Below, one piece after another: positions 25,093 to 32,777 of a DNA stretch of 64,000 nt. This stretch comes from AWTP1-13 sp963820375 (lineage in GTDB: Bacteria > Pseudomonadota > Alphaproteobacteria > Rhizobiales > Hyphomicrobiaceae). Under the pieces are notes generated by a model. That model was not told where the DNA came from. It saw nothing but the letters and a program-made list of their open reading frames with translations, and ran no database searches. Position 1 is the first letter of the stretch, and every line of letters starts with the position of its first letter. The stretch covers positions 124,001 to 188,000 of the forward strand of contig CAWFZX010000015.1 of assembly GCA_963820375.1 (NCBI GenBank). Reading direction: 5' to 3'. The position numbers and the translations under genes are program-made.

Positions 25093-25521
25093 ATGCAGGA
25101 CGCCGGCCCCGACCCCACAACCGCAAGGCAGCACCGGCTGCGGCATTGGCTGGCCTTTCTGCTGTCGGGCGCACTGGCGTTCACGGTCGATGCGATCGTA
25201 CTGAAGGCTGGCACCGTGCTGCTGGGCCTCAATCCCATCATTGCCCGCCTGTTTGCCATTGCGCTGGCCATGCTGGTTGGTTGGCTGGCGCACCGCACCT
25301 TCACGTTTGCGCTGCGCGTGCCACCGAGCCTTGCCGAGTTCTTGCGCTATGCCGTGGTCGGCTGGACCGTCGCGGCCGTCAATTATGGGCTGTTCGTCAT
25401 TATGCTTTTGCTGTGGCCCGACTGCGAGCCGCTGCTGGCGCTCATCATTTCGTCGCTGGCGGCGACGCTCTTCGCCTATCTTGGTATGCGCTATGCCGCC
25501 TTTCGCGTGGAACGCAGCTGA
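25093..25521 (+). CDS. GtrA-family membrane protein (putative lipid-linked sugar flippase)
   Basis: 142 aa with four hydrophobic segments (around residues 19-38, 45-65, 80-103 and 110-130), the GtrA arrangement: WLAFLLSGALAFTVDAIVL, GWLAHRTFTFAL, FLRYAVVGWTVAAVNYGLFVIML and LAATLFAYLGMRYAAFR, with the conserved basic end. GtrA proteins are thought to flip undecaprenyl-phosphate-linked sugars to the periplasmic face. Starts 4 bp after the deacetylase stop and is surely in the same transcript. Confidence 0.88.
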   Translation: MQDAGPDPTTARQHRLRHWLAFLLSGALAFTVDAIVLKAGTVLLGLNPIIARLFAIALAMLVGWLAHRTFTFALRVPPSLAEFLRYAVVGWTVAAVNYGLFVIMLLLWPDCEPLLALIISSLAATLFAYLGMRYAAFRVERS

Positions 25522-25633
25522 GGCGGGTCGCGTGCGCCGGCGCGCTCAGCGCCAATCCCTGACGACAGCGGCGCGCTCGCTGCGATAGGCTGCGGCCGCT
25601 GGCGCCGCAGCGCCCAAACGTGGAGACAGTCGC

Positions 25634-26743
25634 ATGAAGATTGATGCCGTCGACCTGACGCTGTTTGCATGGGATGACATTCCGCCCACCAAGTATACGG
25701 CGGGCACGCAGAACATGTCCGGTCGCAGCACGCTGGGCCTGCTGCGCTTGCGCACCGACGCCGGCATCGATGGTCACGCTTTTCTCGGCTCCGCCACCAA
25801 CCCGGCCGAGACCGACGCCGGTGCGCTGATCCGGTTCCTAAAGCCGGTCCTCTTGGGCAAAAACCCGTTGGGGCGCGAGGAGCTGCATGCGGCCATGCGC
25901 GGACGGCAACGGCATACGGGCCTGCGCGCCATCGGCGCCTGTGACACCGCGCTCTGGGACATCGCCGCACAGGCGGCGGGCATGCCACTGCACGCCTTGC
26001 TGGGCAGCGAGCGCGCGGCGATCGGCGCCTACGCCTCGAGCCAGGTGCTCGACAGCGTGGCCGCCTATGCGGAAGAGGCGGCTCGCTACCGGGCCGATGG
26101 TTGGAAAGCCTACAAGATCCATCCGCCACACGGTCCCGACGAAGACATCAAGGTGTGCGAGGCCGCGCGCAAGGCCGTCGGCGATGACTACACCTTGATG
26201 CTGGATTCGACCTGGAGCTACCGCTACCCGGAAGCGCTAAAAGTTGGCCGCGCCATCGAACGGCTGGGCTTCTTGTGGTTTGAGGACCCGCTCAACGAGG
26301 AGGACATCTATTCGTACGTCAAGCTGCGCCAGAAGCTGGATATTCCAATCCTCGCCACCGAGTACCCAGCGGGTGATATCGGCACTTACGCCGTCTGGCT
26401 GACCGAACGCGCCACCGACTATTTGCGCGGTGATATTCCACAAAAGGGCGGCCTCACCAGCATGCTCAAGGCGGCGCATCTGGCCGAGGCCTTCCACATG
26501 AACTACGAGGTCCATCACGGCGGCAATTCGCTCAACAATATGGCGCAGCTCCATTTCGCCTGCGCGATCACCAACACCACCTACTTTGAGGTGTTGCTAC
26601 CGCACGGCGCCCACAAATATGGGCTGCGGAACGACATTGAGATCGGCAAGGACGGCCTGGCACACTGCCCGCGCACGGCGGGGATCGGGGCCGAGATCGA
26701 TTTCGAGCTGATCGAGCGCAAACAGACGGCCCGGCTGAGTTAA
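25634..26743 (+). CDS. Enolase-superfamily (mandelate racemase/muconate lactonizing-like) sugar-acid enzyme
   Basis: 369 aa, two-domain enolase superfamily. N-terminal capping domain to about residue 115, then a barrel with general base motif YKIH (a KxH in place of KxK), metal ligands in MLDSTWSY (Asp), WFEDPL (Glu) and ATEYPAG (Glu), then GDIPQKGGLT and the His region NYEVHHGGNS. Members dehydrate or racemise acid sugars through an enolate intermediate. The substrate is not determined. It stands 112 bp after gtrA with its own leader and is likely unrelated to the envelope group; compare the UxaA and SAF genes at 6.5-9.5 kb. Confidence 0.88.
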   Translation: MKIDAVDLTLFAWDDIPPTKYTAGTQNMSGRSTLGLLRLRTDAGIDGHAFLGSATNPAETDAGALIRFLKPVLLGKNPLGREELHAAMRGRQRHTGLRAIGACDTALWDIAAQAAGMPLHALLGSERAAIGAYASSQVLDSVAAYAEEAARYRADGWKAYKIHPPHGPDEDIKVCEAARKAVGDDYTLMLDSTWSYRYPEALKVGRAIERLGFLWFEDPLNEEDIYSYVKLRQKLDIPILATEYPAGDIGTYAVWLTERATDYLRGDIPQKGGLTSMLKAAHLAEAFHMNYEVHHGGNSLNNMAQLHFACAITNTTYFEVLLPHGAHKYGLRNDIEIGKDGLAHCPRTAGIGAEIDFELIERKQTARLS

Positions 26744-26859
26744 AGCGCAACAGGCCCCGCTGGGAGTGCGGCGTCTTCCAGCCCGCGCGCAGCAAGGTGG
26801 GGGCGACCGGCCCTCACCCGCGCCGCCGGCGCGCTGCGTCGGCCGCCAGCCCAAAGCTC

Positions 26860-27501
26860 TCAGCGGCCTTCCCGAATGTCCTTGGCGAAGGCGGCAATGG
26901 CGGCGGCGGCCGCCTCAAGGTTTTCCCGACGGGTGTGGCCCGACGCGCCTCGCGGACCCAAATCGTGGTCGCCATCGGCGGCCCAATGCAGGCGAATGGC
27001 GGGCGCCAGCGGGTAGCCCTCCACCTCGCGCCGGTTTCCAAACGGGTCGCGTTCACCTTGAATAATCAGGGTTGGACAGACCAGGCCGGCCAGGTGAGCG
27101 GTCCGCAACTGCGCGGGCTTATTGGGCGGATGGAAGGGATAGCCGAGACAGACCAGCCCGGCGATGCGCCCTTGATCGTACAGGCGGTCTGCAACCAGGC
27201 TTGCCACCCGGCCGCCCATGGACTTGCCGCCGATCAGCAGGGGCGCACCCCCGGCCACGGCCGTGGCGGCCGCCACGTACTCATCCATCAGGCTCTCGGC
27301 ACGCGGCGGCGGCTTGCGTCGCCCGCTCGAGCGACGCTGGCTCATATAGGCAAATTCGAAGCGCAGGGTGGCGATCCCTTGGTCCGTGAGCGCGGCTGCG
27401 AGCGCGGACAGGAAAGGTGTCGACATGCCCGCCCCGGCGCCATGGGCGCAAAGGAAGCGGTGGCTCGGGGTCGGCGGCCCAGAGGCGAGAAATTCCGGCA
27501 T
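26860..27501 (-). CDS. Alpha/beta hydrolase of the KANSL3/Tex30-like dienelactone-hydrolase group
   Basis: 213 aa. Starts MPEFLASGPPTPSHRFLCAHGAGAG (oxyanion hole after HGAG), LRFEFAYM, then the nucleophile elbow LIGGKSMGGRVASLVAD with Ser in GKSMGG, the acid strand LIIQGERDPFG, and the His region ADGDHDLGPR. All three triad elements are in place. Family members are small soluble hydrolases without established substrates. Convergent with the enolase-superfamily gene; downstream of nothing on its strand for over 1 kb. Confidence 0.85.
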   Translation of the reverse strand: MPEFLASGPPTPSHRFLCAHGAGAGMSTPFLSALAAALTDQGIATLRFEFAYMSQRRSSGRRKPPPRAESLMDEYVAAATAVAGGAPLLIGGKSMGGRVASLVADRLYDQGRIAGLVCLGYPFHPPNKPAQLRTAHLAGLVCPTLIIQGERDPFGNRREVEGYPLAPAIRLHWAADGDHDLGPRGASGHTRRENLEAAAAAIAAFAKDIREGR

Positions 27502-27725
27502 GCCTTCCCTCTTTTGCGGGCGGTTCTGGCAGCAGCACGGCGACGAATCACGACAAAGGGTCGAGGGGCTTGCAAGAGCCTTTCGTCAAGATCGATTTTG
27601 CGTTGGACATCTCTGCTGGCCTCTTTTCCGCCTCGGCTGTGCCAAACAAGAAACAAACGAGGGGAGTTAATAGAGGCTGTCTGGAACACAATGCGAACGT
27701 CGACGAGGAAAGTATGCGTATCCGT

Positions 27726-27920
27726 GTTCCGCGTGCCCCTGTTGCGCCTGTTCGTGTTGCGTCTACCCGCGTTCCCAGTACCAGCGTTCCGAGTAGCAGC
27801 GTTCCGAGTTTCAGCGTTTTCAGTCTCAGCGTTCCAAGTGCCCGTGTTCTGCGTCCCTCTGTTCTGCGTCCCAGTTTTCTGCGTCCCAGTGTTCCGCGTC
27901 CCAGTGTTCGAAGTGGCCCT
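27726..27920. repeat. Tandem repeat, 13 units of 15 bp
   Basis: Units begin at 27726 and every 15 bp thereafter; rough consensus GTTCYGMGTYYCAGY. The middle and late units are the most alike (for example GTTCCGAGTAGCAGC, GTTCCGAGTTTCAGC, GTTCTGCGTCCCAGT, GTTCCGCGTCCCAGT), and the first three are degenerate. No spacer separates units, so it is not a CRISPR. All three rightward frames could encode pentapeptide-like runs, but no start context supports translation. Confidence 0.85.
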
Positions 27921-28173
27921 TGGTGTTCCCCTCGCGTGGTGTTGCGTTTATCCACAGTTCACGACCCTGTGATCGCGTCGAAGGCCGAGTTGTTGCGTTC
28001 CCCTTCTGATCACGGGTTTGGGCCTGGTCGACCGATGGGTTTGCGTACCGTCCGGGCCGTTGCCCCGTCTATGGTGTGTCGCGTTGACGGGCGTGGCGTT
28101 GAAGAGCGTTTTGTTGCGTCTGCGTGGCGTCAATCCCCCAAACGGATCATCGGGACCGCCCTGGCGGACCTCA

Positions 28174-28223
28174 GGCGAGCCGCCGCTGCGAACAAGTGTG
28201 TGCGTCTAGCGCAGCGGCTCGCC
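28174..28223. repeat. GC-rich hairpin
   Basis: GGCGAGCCGCCGCTGCG (28174-28190) pairs with CGCAGCGGCTCGCC (28210-28223), leaving a 3-nt bulge and a 19-nt loop. No T-run follows, so an intrinsic terminator is unlikely. It is part of the repeat-rich gap. Confidence 0.5.
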
Positions 28224-28453
28224 GCTCTGACAGGCCCGATGTGAAGCGTCCTGGAGCCGGTCCCATGACTGTTGCAGAGCATTCGTGTTTGCCGCGTACG
28301 GTTGGCAGTGAGTGGGTTGCGTTGAGTGAAGCGGCCGCGGCGATCGTGCGTTCGATCCGTGCGCCGCAACCCCCGACGCGCCGGCGAAAGCCGTCAGAGG
28401 CGCCACAACGTTGAGGAGGACTAGGGATGGTTGCCTGCTCCGCCGTCCCTGCC

Positions 28454-28545
28454 GCAGGCGCATCCAGCGTTCGACAAACCAAGTCAATGACGGTTTCACG
28501 TGACACGGTTTTGCGTCGTGAAACCACAACGCTGGATGCGCCTGC
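28454..28545. repeat. Long nested inverted repeat upstream of small gene
   Basis: Outer arms GCAGGCGCATCCAGCGTT (28454-28471) and AACGCTGGATGCGCCTGC (28528-28545) are perfect 18-bp complements. Inside them GGTTTCACG (28492-28500) and CGTGAAACC (28517-28525) form a second perfect 9-bp stem, with a 20-nt bulge on one side and 2 nt on the other. The element ends 52 bp before a 71-aa gene and could be a structured leader, a regulatory RNA or a small non-autonomous mobile element. Confidence 0.75.
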
Positions 28546-28597
28546 CATTCGCTGCAGCTCGCGCTGCACCAGCCAACAACCACAAAGGTGACCCAAG

Positions 28598-28813
28598 ATG
28601 TTCCCCCGCCACGTTAATCCGGTGCAATGGCAGCTGGCGATGGACTATGCGCGGCAGGCTTGCGCTCGCATTTTTCGCGACGGTGGTAGCGCGGCGGAAG
28701 CGCTGCGCGTGTTCGACTTGCCCGCGTCCGGGACGACACCACCGGATTGGAACACCTCGGTCAATCGCATTGCCGAGGCCTTGTGTGTCAACCAGCAGCG
28801 CAAGGCGGCCTGA
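28598..28813 (+). CDS. Small hypothetical protein (71 aa)
   Basis: ATG 28598 follows AAAGGTGA at 6-nt spacing, a good ribosome site. The protein is soluble with a helical start, VQWQLAMDYARQACARIFRDGGSAAEALRVFDL, and a second helix near the end, TSVNRIAEALCVNQQRKAA. Composition is ordinary for the genome, unlike the repeat region just upstream. No family recognised; similar short proteins occur as unknowns in alphaproteobacteria. Its leader contains the long inverted repeat. Confidence 0.6.
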   Translation: MFPRHVNPVQWQLAMDYARQACARIFRDGGSAAEALRVFDLPASGTTPPDWNTSVNRIAEALCVNQQRKAA

Positions 28814-28836
28814 GGCAGATCGCTCCGCCAAGTTCC

Positions 28837-29439
28837 CTACGGCTCCAGCTCGGTGTCCCAGTACAGATAATCGAGCCAGCTTTGGTGCAGGTAGTTGGGT
28901 GGGAACAAGCGCCCGTTGCGGTGCAGTTCAAAGACCGTCGGCCGATAGGGCAGCTGTCGTGGCTGCATCCCGGCGTGGTGCGCCAGGTGCCCGCCCTTGC
29001 TCAAATTGCATGGTGCGCACGCCGTCACCACGTTGTCCCATCGGGTCTGTCCACCGCGCGAGCGTGGGATCAGGTGATCGAAGGTGAGATCCTCCCGGGA
29101 GCCGCAGTATTGACACAGGAAGCGATCGCGCAGGAACACATTGAAGCGTGTAAAGGCGGGATAGAGCGCCGGCTTCACGTAGGTTTTCAGCGATACCACG
29201 CTCGGCAGCCGCATCTCGAAGGACGGACTGCGCACGAAGCGCTCGTATTCCGAGACGATGTTGACCCGCTCCAGAAACACCGCCTTGACCAATTCCTGCC
29301 AGCTCCAGAGCGACAGCGGATAGTAGCTCAAGGGGCGGAAGTCGGCATTGAGGACGAGGGCCGGGAAATTCTCCGGCGCGGCGGTGTAGGCGTTCACAGC
29401 TCCGATCTCGCGACCATTTTCGTCCGGACGAATCGACAC
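28837..29439 (-). CDS. HNH endonuclease family protein
   Basis: 200 aa. N-terminal part PALVLNADFRPLSYYPLSLWSWQELVKAVFLERV is the conserved leader of the bacterial HNH_5-type family; the nuclease core follows: FLCQYCGSREDLTFDHLIPRSRGG, then WDNVVTACAPCNLSKGG with two CxxC zinc pairs and the DH/N metal site. GTG 29439 (AGGAG, 5 nt) is preferred; a GTG at 29397 has a poor ribosome site. Biological role of the family is unknown. Downstream of alkA and an esterase on the same strand. Confidence 0.88.
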   Translation of the reverse strand: MSIRPDENGREIGAVNAYTAAPENFPALVLNADFRPLSYYPLSLWSWQELVKAVFLERVNIVSEYERFVRSPSFEMRLPSVVSLKTYVKPALYPAFTRFNVFLRDRFLCQYCGSREDLTFDHLIPRSRGGQTRWDNVVTACAPCNLSKGGHLAHHAGMQPRQLPYRPTVFELHRNGRLFPPNYLHQSWLDYLYWDTELEP

Positions 29440-29542
29440 CCGGGCTCCTGAGCGGCGCCATACTAGCGGTGCATGTCGAGCCTGTGAAGGCACCGACGCC
29501 CGTTTGAAAAGACAAGGAAATTACCGCGTCGCGGCGCGATCC

Positions 29543-30199
29543 TCAGGCCCCCAGCGCTTGCGCGATGAAGCCCTGAGCCAGCCGCTGCCCCCCCGCATCG
29601 ATGCCGTGCCCGAGGCCCGGCCGGACGTGCCACTCGACCGTGAGACCCGCGGCGGCGAGTTGCTCGCGTGCGACGTGCAGGGCCTCCACCGGAATAAGAT
29701 CGTCGGCTTCGCCATGCACGAGCAGGATCGGCGAGGCCACTTTGATCTCGTCGAAACGTTCAGGGCCGGCAAGCAGGCCCGAGTATCCGATCACCGCCGC
29801 GGGCGCGCGACGCAAGGCAACGTGCAAGGCCAGCATGGTGCCCTGGCTGAAGCCGACCAGCACCAGCCGGTCTGGGCCGAGACCCAGCCGCGCCAGTTCC
29901 TGATCGATGAAACGATCGATGGCCGGCCGCGCCGCGACGACGCCGCGCCAGTACTCGTGTGGATCACGTAGCGTGAGTGGAAACCATTGCAGCGCGCCGT
30001 ACATACCCGGGATCGACTCCGGCGCGTTGGGTGCCACAAAGGCCGCCGTGGACAGACGGGTTCGCCAGCCCTCGGCCAAGGCGATCAAATCATCGCCGTT
30101 CGCCCCGTAGCCGTGCAAGAGCACCACCAGCGCCGTGGCCCGCCCGCTGCGTGGCGCAATCCGCGGCCCATCAAGCGGGTTCGTCATGCCCTCGACCAT
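29543..30199 (-). CDS. Carboxylesterase/phospholipase (YpfH-like alpha/beta hydrolase)
   Basis: 218 aa. Oxyanion loop VVLLHGYGANGDDLIALAE, nucleophile LVGFSQGTMLALHVAL, acid strand PILLVHGEADDLIPVEAL and His in PGLGHGIDAGG give a full Ser-Asp-His triad. PF02230 family; acts on short acyl or lysophospholipid esters. The ATG at 30199 directly follows the alkA stop codon, so the two genes are translationally coupled. Confidence 0.9.
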   Translation of the reverse strand: MVEGMTNPLDGPRIAPRSGRATALVVLLHGYGANGDDLIALAEGWRTRLSTAAFVAPNAPESIPGMYGALQWFPLTLRDPHEYWRGVVAARPAIDRFIDQELARLGLGPDRLVLVGFSQGTMLALHVALRRAPAAVIGYSGLLAGPERFDEIKVASPILLVHGEADDLIPVEALHVAREQLAAAGLTVEWHVRPGLGHGIDAGGQRLAQGFIAQALGA

Positions 30200-30928
30200 C
30201 TATACCGGTGCCGCCCTGCCAGCCTTTTTGAGATGGGCGTAATAATTCCACAACAGACGGGCGGCCACCCCTCGCCAGGGTCGCCAGCGCTCGGCGATTT
30301 GCAGCAAGGCCTCGGCGTTCGGCCGCTCCTGCAGAGCGAACGCCTTCTGCGCACCGATCTGCAGGGCCAGGTCGCCGGCGGCAAATCCATCGCCACGGCC
30401 GAGACAAAACAGCATGTAGATGTCTGCCGTCCACGGGCCGATGCCGCTGATCGCCGTCAAGGCGCTGCGGATCTGCGCATCGCTCTCGCCCTCCAACCGC
30501 GCCAAGTCGAGACCGTTGGCGCACGCCGCGGCGAGCGCCCGCAAGGTTGCAATCTTGGATCTGGACAACCCGGCGGCAGCCAGCGCGGTATCCTCGAGCG
30601 CGCCAAGCGCCAACGGCTCGAACGGCTGGCACAGCAGCGCCGTGCGCAGCCAGATCGCCGATGCGCTGGCCACCGAGAGCTGCTGGCCGACGATGATTCG
30701 GGCCAGCCCCGCGAAGCCCGCGGGCTGGCGGCGCAAGGGCGGATCGCCGGCCGCATCGTGGACCATGCGCAGGGTGGCACACCGTCGCCGCAGCACGCGC
30801 ACGCCCGCGCGGACATCCTCGTGGCTGACGATGATGCGTGGCAACGCCTTTTGCGCCCCTGGGCGCCGCCCGGCCGACAGACCGGGCTCGACCGTCCGTC
30901 GCTCTCGCTTGCTGCCGCCTACTGCCAT
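30200..30928 (-). CDS. DNA-3-methyladenine glycosylase II (AlkA-like, HhH-GPD)
   Basis: 242-aa base-excision glycosylase that removes alkylated purines. Helix-hairpin-helix and catalytic loop AISGIGPWTADIYMLFCLGRGDGFAAGDLALQ hold the conserved Asp; upstream FAGLARIIVGQQLSVASASAIW is the family substrate-pocket helix. There is no methyl-transferring Ada domain or N-terminal AlkA_N fold, so this is the short bacterial form. ATG 30928 chosen; a GTG three codons earlier is possible. Divergent from gluQ across 186-195 bp. Confidence 0.9.
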   Translation of the reverse strand: MAVGGSKRERRTVEPGLSAGRRPGAQKALPRIIVSHEDVRAGVRVLRRRCATLRMVHDAAGDPPLRRQPAGFAGLARIIVGQQLSVASASAIWLRTALLCQPFEPLALGALEDTALAAAGLSRSKIATLRALAAACANGLDLARLEGESDAQIRSALTAISGIGPWTADIYMLFCLGRGDGFAAGDLALQIGAQKAFALQERPNAEALLQIAERWRPWRGVAARLLWNYYAHLKKAGRAAPV

Positions 30929-31123
30929 GCCGCGCACGCCCAGCTCGCTCCGCCTCGGTCGTCAATGCCAATTCGCCGGCAGGCCTGTGTAGCCGTGCCC
31001 CCGGTTACGAGGCAAGCGCAAGCGGCGGCCGCGTCGATGCGCGCAAGCCACCCGCCTGCGAGCGGCCTGCCCTGTCCAAGCGGCCCCGCTTGCCTGCCAC
31101 CGCGCCCGCCCGCACTTTAGGGC

Positions 31124-31996
31124 ATGGCTTCACGTCCCGTCTTCAGGTTCGCGCCGAGCCCCAATGGAGAGCTGCACCTCGGGCATGCGCTCTCTGCCCT
31201 GCTTGGCTTCGCGCGCGCTCAGGCGGCTGGCGGGCGCTTCCTGCTGCGCATCGAGGACATCGACGTTGGGCGCACCAGGCCCGAGTTCGTGGCCGGCATT
31301 TTCGAGGATTTGCGCTGGCTTGGGCTGACCTGGGCGGAGCCGGTTCTCCTGCAGTCGCAGCGGCTGCCAGCCTACCGCGCCGCGGCGCGGCGGCTCGAGA
31401 CCATGGGGTTGCTCTATCCGTGCTTTGCCTCGCGCGCCGAGATCGCGGCCGCCTCGAGCCCGGCCTCGTGCGATCCCGATGGCGTGCCCCTCTACCCCGG
31501 TCTGTTCAGGCAGGCCCCGGCCGCAGACATTGCCCGGCGCAAGGCCGACGGCGAGCCCTTTGCCTTGCGCCTCGACATGGCTCGGGCAGTCGCAGCGGCC
31601 AAAACCAAACTCGGTGGCGCCGCCCTGACCTTCACGGAACTTGGCGAGGATGGCCTCGCCCACACCATCGCGGCTCGCCCCGAGCGCTGGGGGGACGCCA
31701 TCATTGCCCGCAAAGAGATCGCCACCAGCTACCATTTGGCGGTCGTCATCGATGACGCCTGGCAGGGCGTAACCCATGTCACCCGCGGCCGTGACCTGTT
31801 CGCGGCGACGGACCTGCAGCGTCTGCTGCAGCTGCTGCTGGACCTGCCCGTACCCGTCTATCAGCACCATCGCCTGATCACGGACGCGGGCGGGCGCAAG
31901 CTTGCCAAGAGTGCCGGCGATACCAGTCTCAGACAGTTGCGCCGACAGGGCCTCACGGCAACCGACGTCCGCCGGCTGGTCGGCTTTTCCGAGTAA
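31124..31996 (+). CDS. gluQ: Glutamyl-Q tRNA(Asp) synthetase
   Basis: Truncated GluRS paralogue that glutamylates queuosine-34 of tRNA-Asp. 290 aa with no anticodon-binding domain. FRFAPSPNGELHLGHALSALL carries the HIGH motif (HLGH), FLLRIEDIDVGRTRPEFV follows, and KLAKS near residue 262 is the KMSKS equivalent. The usual zinc site appears degraded: LYPCFASRAEI has only one Cys where CFC is typical, and LYPGLFR lacks the later Cys. Stands alone, divergent from alkA. Confidence 0.93.
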   Translation: MASRPVFRFAPSPNGELHLGHALSALLGFARAQAAGGRFLLRIEDIDVGRTRPEFVAGIFEDLRWLGLTWAEPVLLQSQRLPAYRAAARRLETMGLLYPCFASRAEIAAASSPASCDPDGVPLYPGLFRQAPAADIARRKADGEPFALRLDMARAVAAAKTKLGGAALTFTELGEDGLAHTIAARPERWGDAIIARKEIATSYHLAVVIDDAWQGVTHVTRGRDLFAATDLQRLLQLLLDLPVPVYQHHRLITDAGGRKLAKSAGDTSLRQLRRQGLTATDVRRLVGFSE

Positions 31997-32155
31997 AGGC
32001 CGTTATTTTCGTTGTTGCGACTTGGCCGTGCCGTCCTGGAATAGACGGGAATAAAGGTTGAGGCTGCGATTGGATCGGCCGGTGATTTTCAATTCCCGCT
32101 TGGCGATGAGGGCGAGCCACAATCAATCGCCCAAATCGGGACGGCGCCGCGCGAA

Positions 32156-32170
32156 TTAATTCTTTGTTAA
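32156..32170 (+). promoter_or_regulatory. CtrA-binding box (TTAA-N7-TTAA)
   Basis: TTAA (32156-32159), seven bases, TTAA (32167-32170): a perfect full CtrA site in a 301-bp gap otherwise free of features. A TATAGT hexamer at 32203-32208 could be the -10 of the promoter it controls, about 90 bp before the next gene. CtrA is the alphaproteobacterial cell-cycle response regulator. Confidence 0.6.
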
Positions 32171-32297
32171 GCCCATTGTCTCAGCTTCGTCCAAATCTGG
32201 CCTATAGTCGCTTAAGATTGCAGAGATTTCCGGTGACGGACCTGGCAATCGGACAAGACGACGGGCCGGTGCGGGGAAATAGCGCGGACCCATTCAA

Positions 32298-32756
32298 ATG
32301 CAGTTTACGTCCCAGCTCGAGCAGGGCGACTGGTACATTGTGGCCGGCTGGTTGTGCGTCGTCAGCGCGCTGGTGCTCTACGGCTTTGCCAGGATCTTAC
32401 ATAAAATCCGTCAACTGATACCGGCACCGCGTTGGCGCGCTCGGGCCAAGAGGGCACGCAACCTGCGCGCCGTGCCGGCCAAGGGCGCGCGCCCTGCCGC
32501 CGTCAGGCCAACTCAGCCGGCGGCCCTGAGCCACTGGTGTTGCGTGATCGATATCGTTGAAAGCGGACTGAGCCGGACCGAGGCGATGTCGGCCTGGCAC
32601 GCCGCTGCCGGCAAGCAAATCGATGCGGCCGAATACGCCCTCAACCGGTTGGTCGCCGATTGCGCCAAGGTGATGCGGCTCCCGTCGGCGGCCCCGAGCG
32701 AACCGCCAAGGCCGTTGCGTCCGCCGGCCGCGCTGGCCGAACCGCTGGCAGCCTAG
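32298..32756 (+). CDS. Membrane-anchored protein of unknown function
   Basis: 152 aa. Residues 13-34 (YIVAGWLCVVSALVLYGFARIL) form one transmembrane helix, followed by a strongly basic linker (WRARAKRARNLRAVPAKGARP) and a C-terminal domain of about 80 residues containing CCVIDIVESGLSRTEAMSAWHAAAG, ending in a Pro/Ala-rich tail. No known family seen. The perfect CtrA box and -10 upstream suggest cell-cycle-linked expression; the topology suits a polar or division-related membrane protein, but that is speculative. Confidence 0.65.
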   Translation: MQFTSQLEQGDWYIVAGWLCVVSALVLYGFARILHKIRQLIPAPRWRARAKRARNLRAVPAKGARPAAVRPTQPAALSHWCCVIDIVESGLSRTEAMSAWHAAAGKQIDAAEYALNRLVADCAKVMRLPSAAPSEPPRPLRPPAALAEPLAA

Positions 32757-32777
32757 CCGCGGCCCGGCGCGCCGCGA

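Larger units (their letters stand above)
27502..28597. other. 1.1-kb gene-poor region with tandem and inverted repeats
   Basis: No gene supported in any frame. It contains a 13-copy 15-bp tandem repeat (27726-27920), a GC hairpin (28174-28223) and a long inverted repeat (28454-28545). GTTGCG and GTTCCG words recur throughout, also outside the array. Frames remain open through the array because the unit is a multiple of three, so long open frames on both strands are uninformative. Confidence 0.6.

Noticed and set aside
27726..27920. Possible CRISPR array
   Set aside because: Units are contiguous without spacers, too short and imperfect, and no cas genes are present.
26797..28244. Two long rightward open frames and one leftward frame crossing the 15-bp tandem array, giving pentapeptide-like repeats
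   Set aside because: The unit length is a multiple of three and contains no stops, so several frames stay open. None has a ribosome site, homology or normal composition outside the array, and one overlaps the hydrolase gene.
28438..28597. Insertion-sequence terminal inverted repeats around 28454 and 28545
   Set aside because: The arms are only 56 bp apart, with no transposase or target duplication visible; kept as an inverted repeat of unknown function instead.
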